NCBI GenBank assembly: GCA_034359265.1
Contig: CP136890.1
Location: 52,259,501 to 52,323,500, forward strand
Direction of reading: 5' to 3'
DNA length: 64,000 nucleotides
Source of the DNA: Canna indica
Taxonomy: Eukaryota; Streptophyta; Magnoliopsida; Zingiberales; Cannaceae
This document shows positions 46,181 through 57,822 of this stretch, piece after piece; position 1 is the first letter of the stretch; each line of letters begins with the position of its first letter. Below the pieces are notes generated by a model. It had not been told where the DNA came from and did not search any database. It saw only the letters and a program-made list of their open reading frames with translations. A program made the position numbers and the translations under genes.

Positions 46181-47631
46181 TGTGGGCGAAATGACGACAC
46201 TAGAGGGGGGATGAATAGTGTGTTTACTAATTCAATTAGCCTAAATCCACTTTTAATCATTTACTTAGATTATTTAGGCAATATGCAATTTGACGATCAG
46301 ATGCGGAAGCTTATAAATGATAAAGCAATTAAGCACAACAATAAATCAATGCAAACATAGAATTTATAGTGGTTCGGCCACAATTCCTACTCCACTACCT
46401 AAGCACCCCGCTTAGGATTTCCAAACTAGTTTTACTAGATTAATTTATGTTTCCCTTACACACGAGGACTTTTCACCAAAGAGACGCACTCTCGACCTAA
46501 GGCACTTCCACACCCAGAAGTCACCGCCTTCTTATCGAGAGTCCTCTTCCACCTCAACCCTAAGGGACAACTAAACTAATCCTAGTAAACACTAAGTTTA
46601 CACAAGTGGCTTTACTCCTACACCAAGGATACCACTTCACCCAATTCAAGACCTAACACCCGGTCTTACAAACTTAAATTAAACAAAAAGTTAAAATAAC
46701 ATATAAAATACAATCAAAAGAGCTAAATAATAAAACCAATGTTTGCAAGCTCCTTTCACAGCCTTGGAACCTCCAACTTGCCGAGGGAATGAGCTCGAGT
46801 CAGTTTCGGAGTTGAGGCATCAACCGGCGCTTGAAGAATGAACTCGACGGAGAACAGAGCGCAAGCTTTAGATCTTTTGGAAGGCTCTAAATCTTCCTTT
46901 TGAATACTCAATGAACTCTATTAGAATCAAGGAAGGAACTTAAATGATGTATATGAGGGTGTATTTATACCCTCGTGAAGAAACGACTGCTCAACGGATA
47001 GAAAACTATTTGTTGCAGACCGCCGGTCGAATGGTCGGTCGATCGATTGTTCGACTGCAGCTTCGATCGCTGCTCTTTACTCTGTGGTCAGTCGATCAAC
47101 GGGTCGACCGCCTAGACGCCAAAACATCGATCCCAATCTTCGATCGACTCGTTGGTCGACCGACGTGATCTGCGTCTTCGGGTATCAGCAGGTCGGTCGA
47201 TCGACGGGTCGATCGCCCGAGCTACTGCCCATTTTGGACTTCCATCGGTCGATCGCCCGGTCGATCGATGTAGCTCTGCTACTATTTACCTTCATTCGGT
47301 TGACCGCCCGGTCGACCGAACCTAGGTTGAAGTTTATTACTTCAACCTATTTCTTTCTATCACCTTGGAGAGCTTTTGACGTGATCTTTGGACTTGTCCA
47401 AGCGACTTTGGCGCACTCGTCAATCTCCGAAAAACTTTCCACGACGAACCCGAGCGCGATGATCAATGTCCTTTCGATATCCGATTTCTTCGATATTTTT
47501 GATCGAGGACATCGAACGCTACTAATATGGAAGCTGAAGATATTCTCAATGAAATCATTAGTCCCATGTTTGTTATCATCAAAATCATCAAAACCGAGAT
47601 TAAGACTAAGGTTGAAAACCTAAAGCCAACA
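46181..47631 (-). repeat. 5' LTR of copia-like element 1 (1451 bp)
   Basis: Plus-strand start TGTGGGCGAAATG, end AAAGCCAACA. Contains the GTCGAC-rich array (about 47020-47325) and, in element orientation, a downstream TATA region (ATTTATACC, about 46963-46971). Several length differences from the 3' LTR show it is not very recent. Confidence 0.9.
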
Positions 47632-47970
47632 GGAACGGCATAGAAACCGTTCCTATAGGCTAGAGGAACCGTTCCTATAATTTGTGCATAGGTTCATATT
47701 TGTTCCTAAAGATATATTCCTATAGACAACCATATAATTTCACAGACGTTTTAAACATAAATTACATTGATAATCATAGATTTGAAAACATAAATTTCAT
47801 TCATAAACGTAGAATATATTTAATTGTTGACTCAAAATAACAAGTTCACAATTATAGTACTACTATTAAGTCTAAATAAAGTTCACAAATAACATGTGAA
47901 ATTGTTCTATCAAGCCTAGCATTCCCATTCCAAATTAGCCAAGTCCTCTTGATCATCTCCTCCGTGAAAT
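47632..47970. repeat. CACTA subterminal repeats (continued) and spacer
   Basis: GGAACGGCATAGAAACCGTTCC and related phrases to about 47720 continue the left array across the copia insertion. The remainder up to the transposon gene is A+T-rich. Confidence 0.75.
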
Positions 47971-48863
47971 TCATCTTTCATCTCTCAATTCATCATTTTC
48001 CTGCAAAAATCAATTAATAATTAAAAATGATCAAAAGACTCGATAATCATATATTAAACTAAAATTACCTGATTTTGAGGATGATGTGTGGAAGTGGAAG
48101 AACCAAAGATGCTATTGGCATCCCATGGAGTAGTTGGTGGTGCCGACAGAGCTGTTATAGCCTCTATGTCCAAATCTGGATTCGCCTGTGCAATAAATGT
48201 CTTCAAAAGAGATTGCATTCCTTGCATTTGGCGTTGCATCTGATTTTGTTTCTCTATCACTATTGCATGTCTCTCTTCCATTTTTGCATGTCTTTCTTCC
48301 ATTATTACATGTTGCTCCTTCAAAGACTTCACCTCTTGATCATGTTTTTCCAGCATTGCTGTCATTTCTTCATTTTTTTTAAAGATTGTCGGTGTAATTG
48401 TTCCTCCATAACAACACACCCTTCCTGACTTCTCTTTCCCAAACATAGATTGAAAGGCCTCAGCAGCAGGTTTCCCATCATGCTCAACCATGGTTTTAAG
48501 CTTTTCCTAAAATGTACATTTAATAATGTTAGTGATAATAATAAATAATTAAGTATAAAACAATAGCTAGAAGAAAAACTCACAATTGCCTTTTCAGTTT
48601 CATCAATTAAGGCTTTTTCGTCCTTAGTCCGAGTTTCAACAAACATCTCAAGTTGACTGGGTTCTTCATTCTTTTGAGCATGCTTTATATAAATCACAAG
48701 AATGAGTTAAAACATAATATCAACATTACTTTAAAATTCAAAATATGAATATGTTTGTGCAAAAAAATATTACCAATTTTTTTTATTCCAGAAAATCTTT
48801 TATTGCCCATCCGATGCCTCCATTTTTGCTGTGATCTGTTCAATCTATTTTGTTGGCACATAT
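47971..48863 (-). pseudogene. CACTA TNP1/Transposase_24-like gene, 3' exons
   Basis: Minus-strand exons inferred from GT-AG signals: up to 48774 (NRSQQKWRHRMGNKRF block), 48682-48584 (EEPSQLEMFVETRT), 48506-48069 (GKPAAEAFQSMFGKEKSGR, then a Met/Lys/Glu coiled coil), and 48000-47971 ending in TGA. The intron 48507-48583 is clean (GTGAG...TTTTAG). The pattern of NRxxQKW followed by PSQLEMF and FGKEKxGRVxxYG is that of plant En/Spm Transposase_24 proteins, which bind the subterminal repeats. The 5' part is interrupted at 48863 by copia-like element 2, and exon 1 may carry a one-base shift. Confidence 0.75.
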
Positions 48864-50379
48864 TGTTGGCTTTAGATTTTCAACCTTAGCCTTAATCTCG
48901 ATTTTGATGGTTTTGATGATAACAAACATGGGACTAATGATTTCATTGAGAATATATTTTAGGTTCCATATCAATTAGCGTTCGATATCCTCGATCGAAG
49001 AAATCAGAAATTGGAAGGACATTGATCGTCATGCTCGGGTTCGTCGCGGAAGTTTATCGAAGATCAACAAGTGCACCAAAGTCACTTGGATGAGTCCAAA
49101 AATCAAGTCAAAAGCTCTCTAAGATGATGCTCGTTGAAAGCCAGAACTCGAAAACCAAGCGTGAAAGAAATAGGTTGAAAATGCAATTTCAGCCTATGTT
49201 CGGTCGACTAGGCGGTCGACCGAATAGGGTAAGAAATGGGCAGTAGCCCTAGCGGTCGACCGATCGGTTGATCGAACATAGGCTAAAAGTGAAATCACAA
49301 GTTTCTTGCGTCGGGCAGTCGACCGACCAAACCCCAAAATGGGCAGTAAGGTTGGCGGTCGACCGAGCGATTGACCGACCTGAGGATAGCCAAAGACGCA
49401 AAATACGTCGGTCGACCAATGGGACGACCGGAAGTCGCGGATCGAGAAATTTGCATCAAGCGGTCGACCCGTCGGTCAACTGCCCACAGGGAGAGGAGAA
49501 GCGGTCGAAAGATCGGTCGACCGACCGTTCGACCGACGACCTATAACAGATAGTTTTCTATCCGTTGAACAGACATTTCTTCAGTAGGGTATAAATATAC
49601 CCTCATATGATTCTTTTAACACTCTTCCTTGACTTCTACAACAATCATTGAGCATTCTAAGAGGAAGATTTCAAGCCTTCCAAAAAGCTTGTGTTGCTTC
49701 TCTGTCTGCGACATTTTCTTCAAGCGTACAAGCTTTGCTCCTCAACTCGGGTGTTGATTCAAGCTCCACTACTTGACGAGTTGAAGGATTTAAGGATTGC
49801 AAAAGAGCACGAAATCTTAGTTTCATTTTAAGCTCTTTTCAATTGTAAATTTTATCTGTTATTTAAACTGTTTTTGGATTTATGTCTATGTAAAGACCTA
49901 GGGCTGTTAGGTCTTGTTGTGTGAAGTGGTATCCTTGGTGTAGAAGGAGTAAAACCACTTGTGTATACTTAGTGATTACTAGGATTAGTTTAGTTGTCCC
50001 TTAGGGTTGAGGTGGAAGAGAACTCTTGATAAGAAGGCGGAGACTTTCGGGTGTGGAAGTACCTTAGGTCGAGAGTGCGTCTCTTCGGTGAAAAGTCCTC
50101 CGTGTAAGGGAAACCTAATTAATCTAGTAAAACTTAGTTTGAAAATCCTAAGCGGGGTGCTTAGGTAGTGGAGTAGGCATTGGGGCCGAACCACTATAAA
50201 ATTCTTGTGTTTGCATTGTTTATTTGATTGTGCTTAATTGTTTTTATCTAGCTTCCGTATTTAATCACATAATTGTAATTCGCCTAAACATTCTAAGAAA
50301 ACGATTAAAATCATATTCAGGCTAATTGTTATAGTAAACACACTATTCATCCCCCTCTAGTGTAATCATTTCGCTAACA
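48864..50379 (+). repeat. 5' LTR of copia-like element 2 (1516 bp)
   Basis: Starts TGTTGGCTTTAG, ends TCGCTAACA. U3 holds the GTCGAC palindrome array (49200-49550) followed by TATAAATATACCC at 49590. The R/U5 part is conserved with element 1. Confidence 0.93.
49200..49550. promoter_or_regulatory. GTCGAC palindrome array in U3
   Basis: At least ten occurrences of CGGTCGAC, GTCGACCGA or one-base variants in 350 bases, about 40 bases upstream of the TATA box. The same arrangement occurs at 55740-56100 in the 3' LTR and inverted at 38350-38600 and 47020-47325. The position suggests a U3 enhancer. No binding protein is proposed. Confidence 0.6.
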
Positions 50380-50381
50380 AT

Positions 50382-50393
50382 TGGTATCCGAGC
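50382..50393 (+). promoter_or_regulatory. primer-binding site of copia-like element 2
   Basis: TGGTATCCGAGC, one mismatch from the initiator tRNA-Met complement found in element 1, two bases after the LTR end. Confidence 0.85.
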
Positions 50394-50446
50394 AGATCGT
50401 ATATTGTGATTTCACCATCCCTTCTACAATTCATCTCGATCTTGAA

Positions 50447-51953
50447 ATGGCTCTAGAGTCGATAGCGTCTACACCCCCTAGGTTCGATGACTCAAACTTT
50501 GGTCTTTGGAAATATAGGATGTACACCTATTTAAAGACTAAAGGGTTTGGAGACTTTAACATGTTACATTGGGAATTCATTGAACCTAAGGATGATATGC
50601 ATGCTTGGAGTGAATTAGATAAGAAAATGTTTAAATATAATGGAGATGCCATGAATTATATTCTTTGCGCATTATCAAATGGCATCCTAGATAAAGTTAT
50701 GCATTGCTCCTCGGCTTATGACTTATGGGTCACTTTACATGTTTTATATGATTATGCTAAAATAGAAGAGATAGACACTTTTAATGAAGGTGGTGATGAC
50801 AATGGTCACTCACCTACTACTAATCTTGGTTTTGATGCTCATAGCTCTTCTAGTCAAAGAAGTAGCTCCTAGAGCCAAAAAAGGAAGGTAGTGTGCCATG
50901 CATGCAAAGAAAAAGGGCATGTGAAGAAGAATTGCCCTACCATGAAGAACAAAGCAAGGAAGAGGTCAAGTGCTTCCACCTCCACATCTTACTCAAGTGA
51001 AGCATCCTCTTTTCATGACCATGAAGTCAATTCTAAAGTTTGCCTCATGGATGCTAATGATGAGGTACACTCTTCCCCTTCTAGTCATGCTAATAATAAT
51101 GCTAGCTCTACTAGTTCTCTTGACATATCATATAATGAGTTAGTAGATGTATACTAGAAAATGTATGCCTTGCTTGTTAAAAAGGATAATGAGAATAAAA
51201 GATTGAATGAAGATAATATAAGGCTTAACACTCATGTGGATGAATTAAAACTAGAAAATGAGAAAATGAAATCTTGTTCTTTTGATTTTTCCCATGATAG
51301 GCTAAAACTTGAGATTAAGGACATAAAGCTTAAGAATGAAAGTTTGAAACTTGAGAATTCAAAAATTATAAGTCAAAACAACAATTTGAAATATCAATCT
51401 AAAGCCTTATATCAATCTCTTGATTTATTAAAAAAGGAGGTTGTGTCATTAAATAAGAAAGTAAATGAATTGAAAAACATTTTATTTCCTAAGAACACTA
51501 GAATAAAAAATGCCTATGTAAAGAATGCCAATGTTCATAATCATTCTCTTGTTAGGCATTCCACATTTAAACCTCATATTGAAAATAAAAATGTTTCATC
51601 TAAGAATGCCCATGCTCATCATGCCTCTCATGCCATGCATTCTACCATTAGACCTCATAATTATAAGAAGATGAATGAGGTTTCTAAGAATGCTCATACT
51701 CATCATGTTTCACATGATAAACATTCTAAATAAATCTCATGTCCATGTTAAAAATGAAAAGAAAAAGTTTCATGGACATTGTTTTTGTTGTGGTGTTTAC
51801 GGCCACACAATCCATGATTGTGCATTTAAAAAGATTCCAAGTGTTGCTAAGACACTTTGGATACCTAGGCCAACTAACCCCCAAGGACCCAAAGCCATTT
51901 GGGTACCAAAAATTTCATGTTCTATTGTAGGGGGAGCTACCACACATGGTTGA
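50447..51953 (+). pseudogene. copia-type gag with two CCHC knuckles (element 2)
   Basis: ATG at 50447. The N-terminal UBN2-like gag has FGLWKYRMYTYLKTKGFG, MLHWEFIEPK and HCSSAYDLWVTL. One frame runs to 51733, interrupted by TAG at 50870-50872 and at 51155-51157. Both replace Lys codons present in element 1. The first knuckle CHACKEKGHVKKNC is near 50895, then a Lys/Asn-rich coiled coil (51160-51480) and a His-rich stretch. A one-base shift near 51720 leads to the second knuckle CFCCGVYGHTIHDC (about 51785-51826) and the tail ending at 51953. No pol follows. This copy is a relic, although the domain order shows what the family encodes. Confidence 0.9.
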
Positions 51954-54900
51954 AGAAATGAAGAGTTGAAGTTGACCATGGACTTAAGTGAAGAATCATC
52001 CTTTGGTTACAACTTCAAACCATCATGATGTCATATATATGGAAAGTGGCATCTAGGTACATTTTGGTATCATCTCCTTACTTTACCTTGTTTTATTTTG
52101 GTTGGAGATAATGATACGTGCTTTAATTTGAGTTGTTTTTCCCGCTCTTGTAAAAGAGTCCTTTCAAAAATGTTTTTTGATTTTTCGATCTTCGGTCTCC
52201 TCAGAGACCTAAGTGGCCTGTAATGGGCCTAAGCGACCTTACGGTTCTAAATCGTAGGCACATTGTGGCCTTTCGGTTTTCAACCAATAGGAAGGGTTGG
52301 AGATCTTATGTTTCAAATTTTGATATTTTGAGATCTTATGATTCATTTTGTTATCATGAATAATTTCTTTGAAAATGAATCCATGCTATTTAGTGAAGTT
52401 GAAGTTGATAAATGATACTTGGTTTTTCTCTTCACTATTTAGTTTAATAGCTTGCATGTAGAATTGGTTTCATTGTCTACTTAAGAAGTATACTTGCAAG
52501 TTATAAGTTTTTAGGAAGACTATTTAGGAAGAAAAATATTAGTTTGGCTAAATCATCATGAATTGGGTATAACCTTGATAATTTCAAAATCTAAGTGTTA
52601 TACCTCATTGGTTAAGATAAAATCATGTCTCTATACTCATGACTAGAATTGCATGTAAAATACTTGAATTCTCATGAGTAGGTAGAATATTAGCACTTAG
52701 GCAAATTTCATCAAATGAAACTTACTCTAGGTTGATACTTGCTTTTAGAGACATTTCTTTAAGTCCAAACTAGTTAAACATAGGTAGAGATCTTATTCCT
52801 CAAATGTTTCACATCTTAGGATCTCTTAGATTCATTTAGATATCATGAAAACTCATTTAAAATGAATCTTTACTATCTAGCATAGGTTAAGGTTTTAAAA
52901 TGAAACTTTGCATTGAACCTTGCTATGTAGTATGTTAGCTTGCTACTAGTCATATTATTTCATTATGATACTAATGAAGTCTACTTGCAAGTTAAGAATT
53001 TGGAAGACTATGCTATCTAAAAGGAAATGAAAAAGGAAATGAAAAGTTGGGCAAATTTTCAAGAAATAAGGTATGAATTTAATTTTGCAAAAATCTTTGT
53101 AAAATAATTGAATACTCATGCTTAAATGATTTCTCTATGCTCATGATTGATTATGCATGATAAATATTTGAATCTTCATGAGTAAGAAAATTTTTGTTAA
53201 CTTAGCTCAACTTCATGATATCTTGATTGAATGAAACTTGAACTAGGTTAAAATTCTTCTTTAGAGACTTTATGTTAAGTTAAACTTGAAATGAAATTAA
53301 ATTTCTAAAAATAAGGTATGAATTTAACTTTACAAAAATCTTAGTGTGATGATTGAATATTAATTCTTCAATGATGTCTCTATATACTCATGATTGATTT
53401 TGCATGATAATTGTTTGAATTTCCATGAGTAAGAAAAATTTGGATAACTTAGTCAATTTCATGATATCTTGATTGAATGAAACTTGCTCTGGGTTAAAAC
53501 TCATATTAGATACCTCATTTTGAGTAAACATCAAACAAACATGTTTAGACACACATGATATGACTCTAGGTGTTCAATCTTGAAAATTCATGTGTAGATG
53601 AAAATGTGATAACTAGATCACATTAGTGGACTTTAAGCTTAAAAAGTTTGACCCAAGTCAACAAATTGACTTGGACACTTGATTTTAAGTCCAAACTTAA
53701 TAAACATGTTTAGAAATAGGTATGACATGTTTCCATGCATTTAGAGTGAAAAAATTCATATGGATATGGATAAAATGACATAGAGGTTAATTCATGTTTA
53801 CCTCTCTTTGAACTATGTTGACCCAAGTCATCAAGTTGACTTAAATGTCTCATTTTCAATCCATATTTGTGGAACATGTTTAGATTTACTCTTGTTAGGT
53901 ATCCATAGGTTTAAATTTGAAAAATCATGAGCAAATTTAATTAAATCTAGTTTAGTTTTGAATGAAACCATGCTAGGTTGATATCTTGACTTAAGAATAT
54001 AATTTTCATCTCAAACTTGACATACACTCTTTACATGACCATTATGTGGTGTCATAAAAGTTTGAATGAAAACTAAGCATTCTTTGAAAATAACTGAAAA
54101 ATTATGGAATTGTCATTTGTTCAACAATTGGTATCACCAATTTCAGTTACTTCTAGGAAAATATAGAAAAATCATTTTTAGATGATTCTTGAAACTACAC
54201 ATTCACTGAAAAATCTAGTTTTATCAGTAAAAATTTCAAAAAGTTTCATCAAGAATCTAATTTAAAATAAAATTTTGAAGTTGGATTTCAAAAACACAAA
54301 GTATCACTTATTTGATATACCAATCTTTTCGATACTTTGAATTTTCTTCAAAAACTTCAAATGAAGTGTATGTATACCATTTTGATTATGTTTCTAATAT
54401 CATTCACACCATTGATTGAGTAAAATTATTTCTAGGAATGATTTTGAATTCTTGAATGATAGCTAAAAATATCTAGTGTTTTCATTAAAAACAATGTAGG
54501 ATGAAAAATGAACTTAGAAAATTCATTTTGAGTTTGAACTTGATACATGCATTTCAAATGACCATTCAATATTTGGTATCAAAAACATGATTTTGTGTAA
54601 ACTTAAAATGTTGATTTTTGAAATCTTGAAGATAGGTTGACCTAAGTCAACAAAATAACTTAAAAACTTCATCTTAAGCCCAAACTTGATTCATGGACTT
54701 AGATTTTCTCATGTTAGATGTCCAAATGCCTAAGTTTGAGAAAACATGAGTAGATAGCAAAACTTGAGACTTAGCATTTTCATAGTTTTCATGCTTATTT
54801 CAAATGAAAACATGCTAAGTTCATATTTGGATCAAATGACATTAGGTTCACTTCAAACTTGATATACATGATTTAAATGACTATATCTTTGTATTTTGAA

Positions 54901-55379
54901 AGTTTGAATGAAATTTAAAAATATCATGAAAAGGAAACAATATTCATTTTGAGAACATACATGACTTATCTTGAATTCAAAAATTTAGCTTTGAACATAT
55001 CATGTATGATTTTGTTTCATATTAATCATTTGTTTTCCATCCCTTGGTTGAGATTTTCTTGTTTCATGAAAAATCTTTAGAGTCTCAACTTCATAAAAAA
55101 AATACTTGTCTTTCATCCCTTTGAAAAGATAGACCCTTCTTGCCCTTTTTGATTGAGGTCAAAAGGGGGAGAGAAGAGTTTAGGTATAAAGGGAGAGAAA
55201 TGTATAGTTAAAATGGGGAGATAAGTATAGGTAAAGGGGAGGAAAATATAGGAAATCCATGCATATAGATAGGGGGAGTTTATTCTTATAGATATGCATG
55301 TCGATAGGGGGAGAAATCCCTTAGTTGATATCCTTCTATGCTTTAATGTATATATTTTCTTAAGGATGTTTGTCATCAT
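51954..55379 (+). repeat. noncoding repetitive tract of copia-like element 2
   Basis: About 3.4 kb, A+T-rich, without a supported ORF. It repeats, inverted, the phrase order of 38955-42140 (GTTGACTTGG, CTCATGAGTAGGTAG, ACTTGCAAGTTA). Between 52500 and 54000 similar blocks recur at least three times within the tract. The preserved length in two copies suggests a packaging or spacer role, which is inference. Confidence 0.7.
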
Positions 55380-55394
55380 CAAAAAGGGGGAGAT
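55380..55394 (+). promoter_or_regulatory. polypurine tract of copia-like element 2
   Basis: An A-run followed by GGGGGAGAT directly before the 3' LTR; the expected plus-strand primer site. Confidence 0.88.
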
Positions 55395-56956
55395 TGTTGG
55401 CTTTAGGTTTTCAACCTTAGCCTTAATCTCGATTTTGATGGTTTTGATGATAACAAACATGGGACTAATGATTTCATTGAGAATATATTTCAGGTTCCAT
55501 ATCAATTAGCGTTCGATGTCCTCGATCGGAAAAATTGGAGAAATCGGAAATGAGAAGAACATTGATCGTCGCGCTCGGGTTCGTCGCAGAAGTTTATCGA
55601 AGATCGATGAGTGCACCAAAGTCGCTTGGATGAGTCCAAAGATCAAGTCAAAAGCTCTCCACGATGATGCTCGTTGAAAGCCGGAACCCGAAAACCAAGC
55701 GTGGAAGAAATAGGCCAAAAATGCAATTTCAGCCTCTGTTCGGTCGACCAGCCAGTCGATCAAATAGGGTAAGAAATGGGCAGTAGCCCTAGCGGTCAAC
55801 CGATCGGTCGATCGTACTGAGGCTAGCTATAGACGCAGCTTGCATCGGTCGACCGAAAGTGAAATCGCAAGTTTCTTGCGTCGGACGATCGACCGACCAA
55901 AGCCCAAAATGGGTAGTAGGGGTTGGCGGTCGATCAACCTGAGGATAGCCAAAGACGCAAAATGCGTCGATCGACCGATGGGTCGATCGGAAGTCGCGGA
56001 TCGAGAAATTTACGTCAAGCGGTCGACCGCCCACAGGGAGAGGAGAAGCGGTCGAAAGACCTGTCGACCAGTCGGTCTTCTGACCATTCGACCGACGGCC
56101 TGTAACGGATAGTTTTCCATCCGTTGAACAACCGTTTCTTTACTAGGGTATAAATATACCCTCATACGATTCTTTTAACACTCTTCCTTGCTACAACATT
56201 CGTTGAGCATTCTAAGAGGAAGATTTGAAGCCTTCCAAAAAACTTGCGTTGCTTCTCTGTCTGCGACATTTTCTTCAAGTGTACAAGCTCTGCTCCTCAA
56301 CTCGGGTGTTGATTCAAGCTCCACTACTTGACGAGTTGAAGGATTGAAGGATTGCAAAAGAGCACGAACTCTTGGTTTCATTTTAAGCTCTTTTCAATTG
56401 TAAATTTTATCTATTATTTAAACTATTTTTGGATTTGTGTATGTGTAAAGACCTAGGGCTGTTAGGTCTTGTTGTGTGAAGTGGTATCCTTGGTGTAGAA
56501 TGAGTAAAGCCACTTGTGTATACTTAGTGATTACTAGGATTAGTTTAGTTCTCCCTTAGGGTTGAGGTGGAAGATGACTCTCGATAAGAAGGCGGAGACT
56601 TCCGGGTGTGGAAGTACCTTAGGTCGAGAGTGCGTCTCTTTGGTGAAAAGTCCTCCGTGTACGGAAACCTAATTAATCTAGTAAAATTTAGTTTGGAAAT
56701 CCTAAGCGGGGTGCTTAGGTAGTGGAGTAGGTATTGAGGCCGAACCACTATAAAATTCTTGTGTTTGCATTGTTTTATTTGATTGTGATTAATTGTTTTT
56801 ATCTAGCTTCCGCATTTAATCACATAATTGTAACTTGCCTAAACATTCTAAGAAAATGATTAGAATTGGATTTAGGCTAATTGTTATAGTAAACACACTA
56901 TTCACCCCCCCCCCCCCCCCCCCCCCCCCCCCGCTAGTGTCGCCATTTCGCTAACA
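55395..56956 (+). repeat. 3' LTR of copia-like element 2 (1562 bp)
   Basis: Starts TGTTGGCTTTAG, ends TCGCTAACA. Repeats the U3 array (55740-56100) and TATAAATATACCC at 56150. It differs from the 5' LTR by indels, including a C28 run at 56905-56932 where the 5' LTR has five C. Confidence 0.93.
56905..56932. repeat. C28 homopolymer in 3' LTR
   Basis: Twenty-eight consecutive C. The equivalent site in the 5' LTR has C5, the plus-strand G run at 37526 in element 1 has nine, and 46206 has six. Confidence 0.9.
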
Positions 56957-56961
56957 CATAT

Positions 56962-57603
56962 CCTACATTAATAACAAAGAAACTAAATATATGCAATTAG
57001 AAAAAATTTACAAGTATCAGTGCATAATCATATTAAAAAAATAGCTTGCTTCATCAATAACCATATGAAAAGCAAGCTTCATTTCAACACCAAAAGATGT
57101 GCAAAGCAGATACTGATATACTGATATAAAAAAAAACAATTTATGTCTAAATATATTCATTTCAGATGCATTCCATTATAAGACTAGTATTAAACATTCA
57201 GATAATAAAGACCACTACCCAGGTGAAACCATGATAGATGTTGGTATGCATGGACAAACTCTTAGAATGTGGCAGCTGCTAGTTGCCCTGAAAGTAATAT
57301 GTATACATACAACAAATTTCATAGTTTGTAGTTGCTTATTTTGGTGCAGGTTTGGGATATGAGCTCTCTTTTGAATGCTTTAGCTGAATCTGTATCAGAC
57401 ACTACATAATGAACATCTACTTTTCTTCTAGCTTACCCTATTTACTCTTCATATGATACACAAAATCATATGATAGGGCTAAAAAAATCATATGATAAAA
57501 GATACTACATTTAGTTTCCTTGTACAAATAATAAAATAGATTAAATATTATAGTGAAAGCAAGAAAGTTTTCATATGGATTGTATTCATACATAGGTTAC
57601 AAA
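56962..57603. other. CACTA interior without recognised gene
   Basis: A+T-rich. It lies downstream, on the minus strand, of the transposase-associated domain, where TNP2 would be expected in an autonomous element. No transposase motif seen. Confidence 0.5.
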
Positions 57604-57822
57604 TTATACCCAAATAGTGTAGCCTTTTAGAAATCCATAGTCTATCAAATGTTCAAAGACTGCATCTTTTGTCAACCAACGACCATTACCATATTTAGCA
57701 CAAGGGCATAAAATCTCTCCTCCTTGAAGCCTTCCTTTATTATAAGCAAAATCTAGGAAACATTGCACACCATTGATATACTCCGTAGTATATCTCGGCA
57801 TTTGAACCAATTCCTTATTCAT
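57604..57822 (-). pseudogene. CACTA transposase-associated domain exon
   Basis: Minus frame of 72 residues from ATG at 57822. The pattern YTTEYINGVQCFLDFAY, then EILCPCAKYGN, then VFEHLIDYGFLKGYTIWV is that of the transposase-associated domain (PF13963) at the N-terminus of plant En/Spm TNP2 proteins. One expected Cys of the CPCxxC pattern is Tyr. The frame stops directly after TIWV, where the family normally continues. The rest of the transposase is missing. Confidence 0.78.

Larger units (their letters stand above)
37495..47636 (-). mobile_element. gag-only copia-like retrotransposon 1 (37500-47631)
   Basis: The 10132-bp element reads on the minus strand and has the 5-bp duplication GGAAC (37495-37499 and 47632-47636). 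The 5' LTR is 46181-47631, the PBS 46178-46167, gag starts at 46112, and the 3' LTR is 37500-38940 with its polypurine tract at 38941-38954. A solo Ty3 LTR (43520-46041) sits in gag, so the element was about 7.6 kb. Between gag and the polypurine tract are about 3.2 kb with no pol ORF. It fits the non-autonomous TR-GAG type, which would need protease, RT and integrase from a partner. Confidence 0.9.
48859..56961 (+). mobile_element. gag-only copia-like retrotransposon 2 (48864-56956)
   Basis: An 8093-bp element with the 5-bp duplication CATAT (48859-48863 and 56957-56961). LTRs are 48864-50379 and 55395-56956, the PBS starts at 50382, gag is at 50447-51953, and the polypurine tract is at 55380-55394. 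The 3.4 kb between gag and the polypurine tract lack protease, integrase, RT and RNase H. Same family and plan as element 1 and the relic at 5870-8850. It inserted in a CACTA gene. Confidence 0.93.

Noticed and set aside
49268..49553. Arg/Asp/Ser-rich ORFs resembling RS-domain repeats
   Set aside because: Created by the GTCGACCGA array in the LTR U3; no start context and not maintained in the same frame across copies.
57017..57480. Possible TNP2 remnant between the CACTA exons
   Set aside because: No conserved transposase motif found in any frame; too A+T-rich and short.
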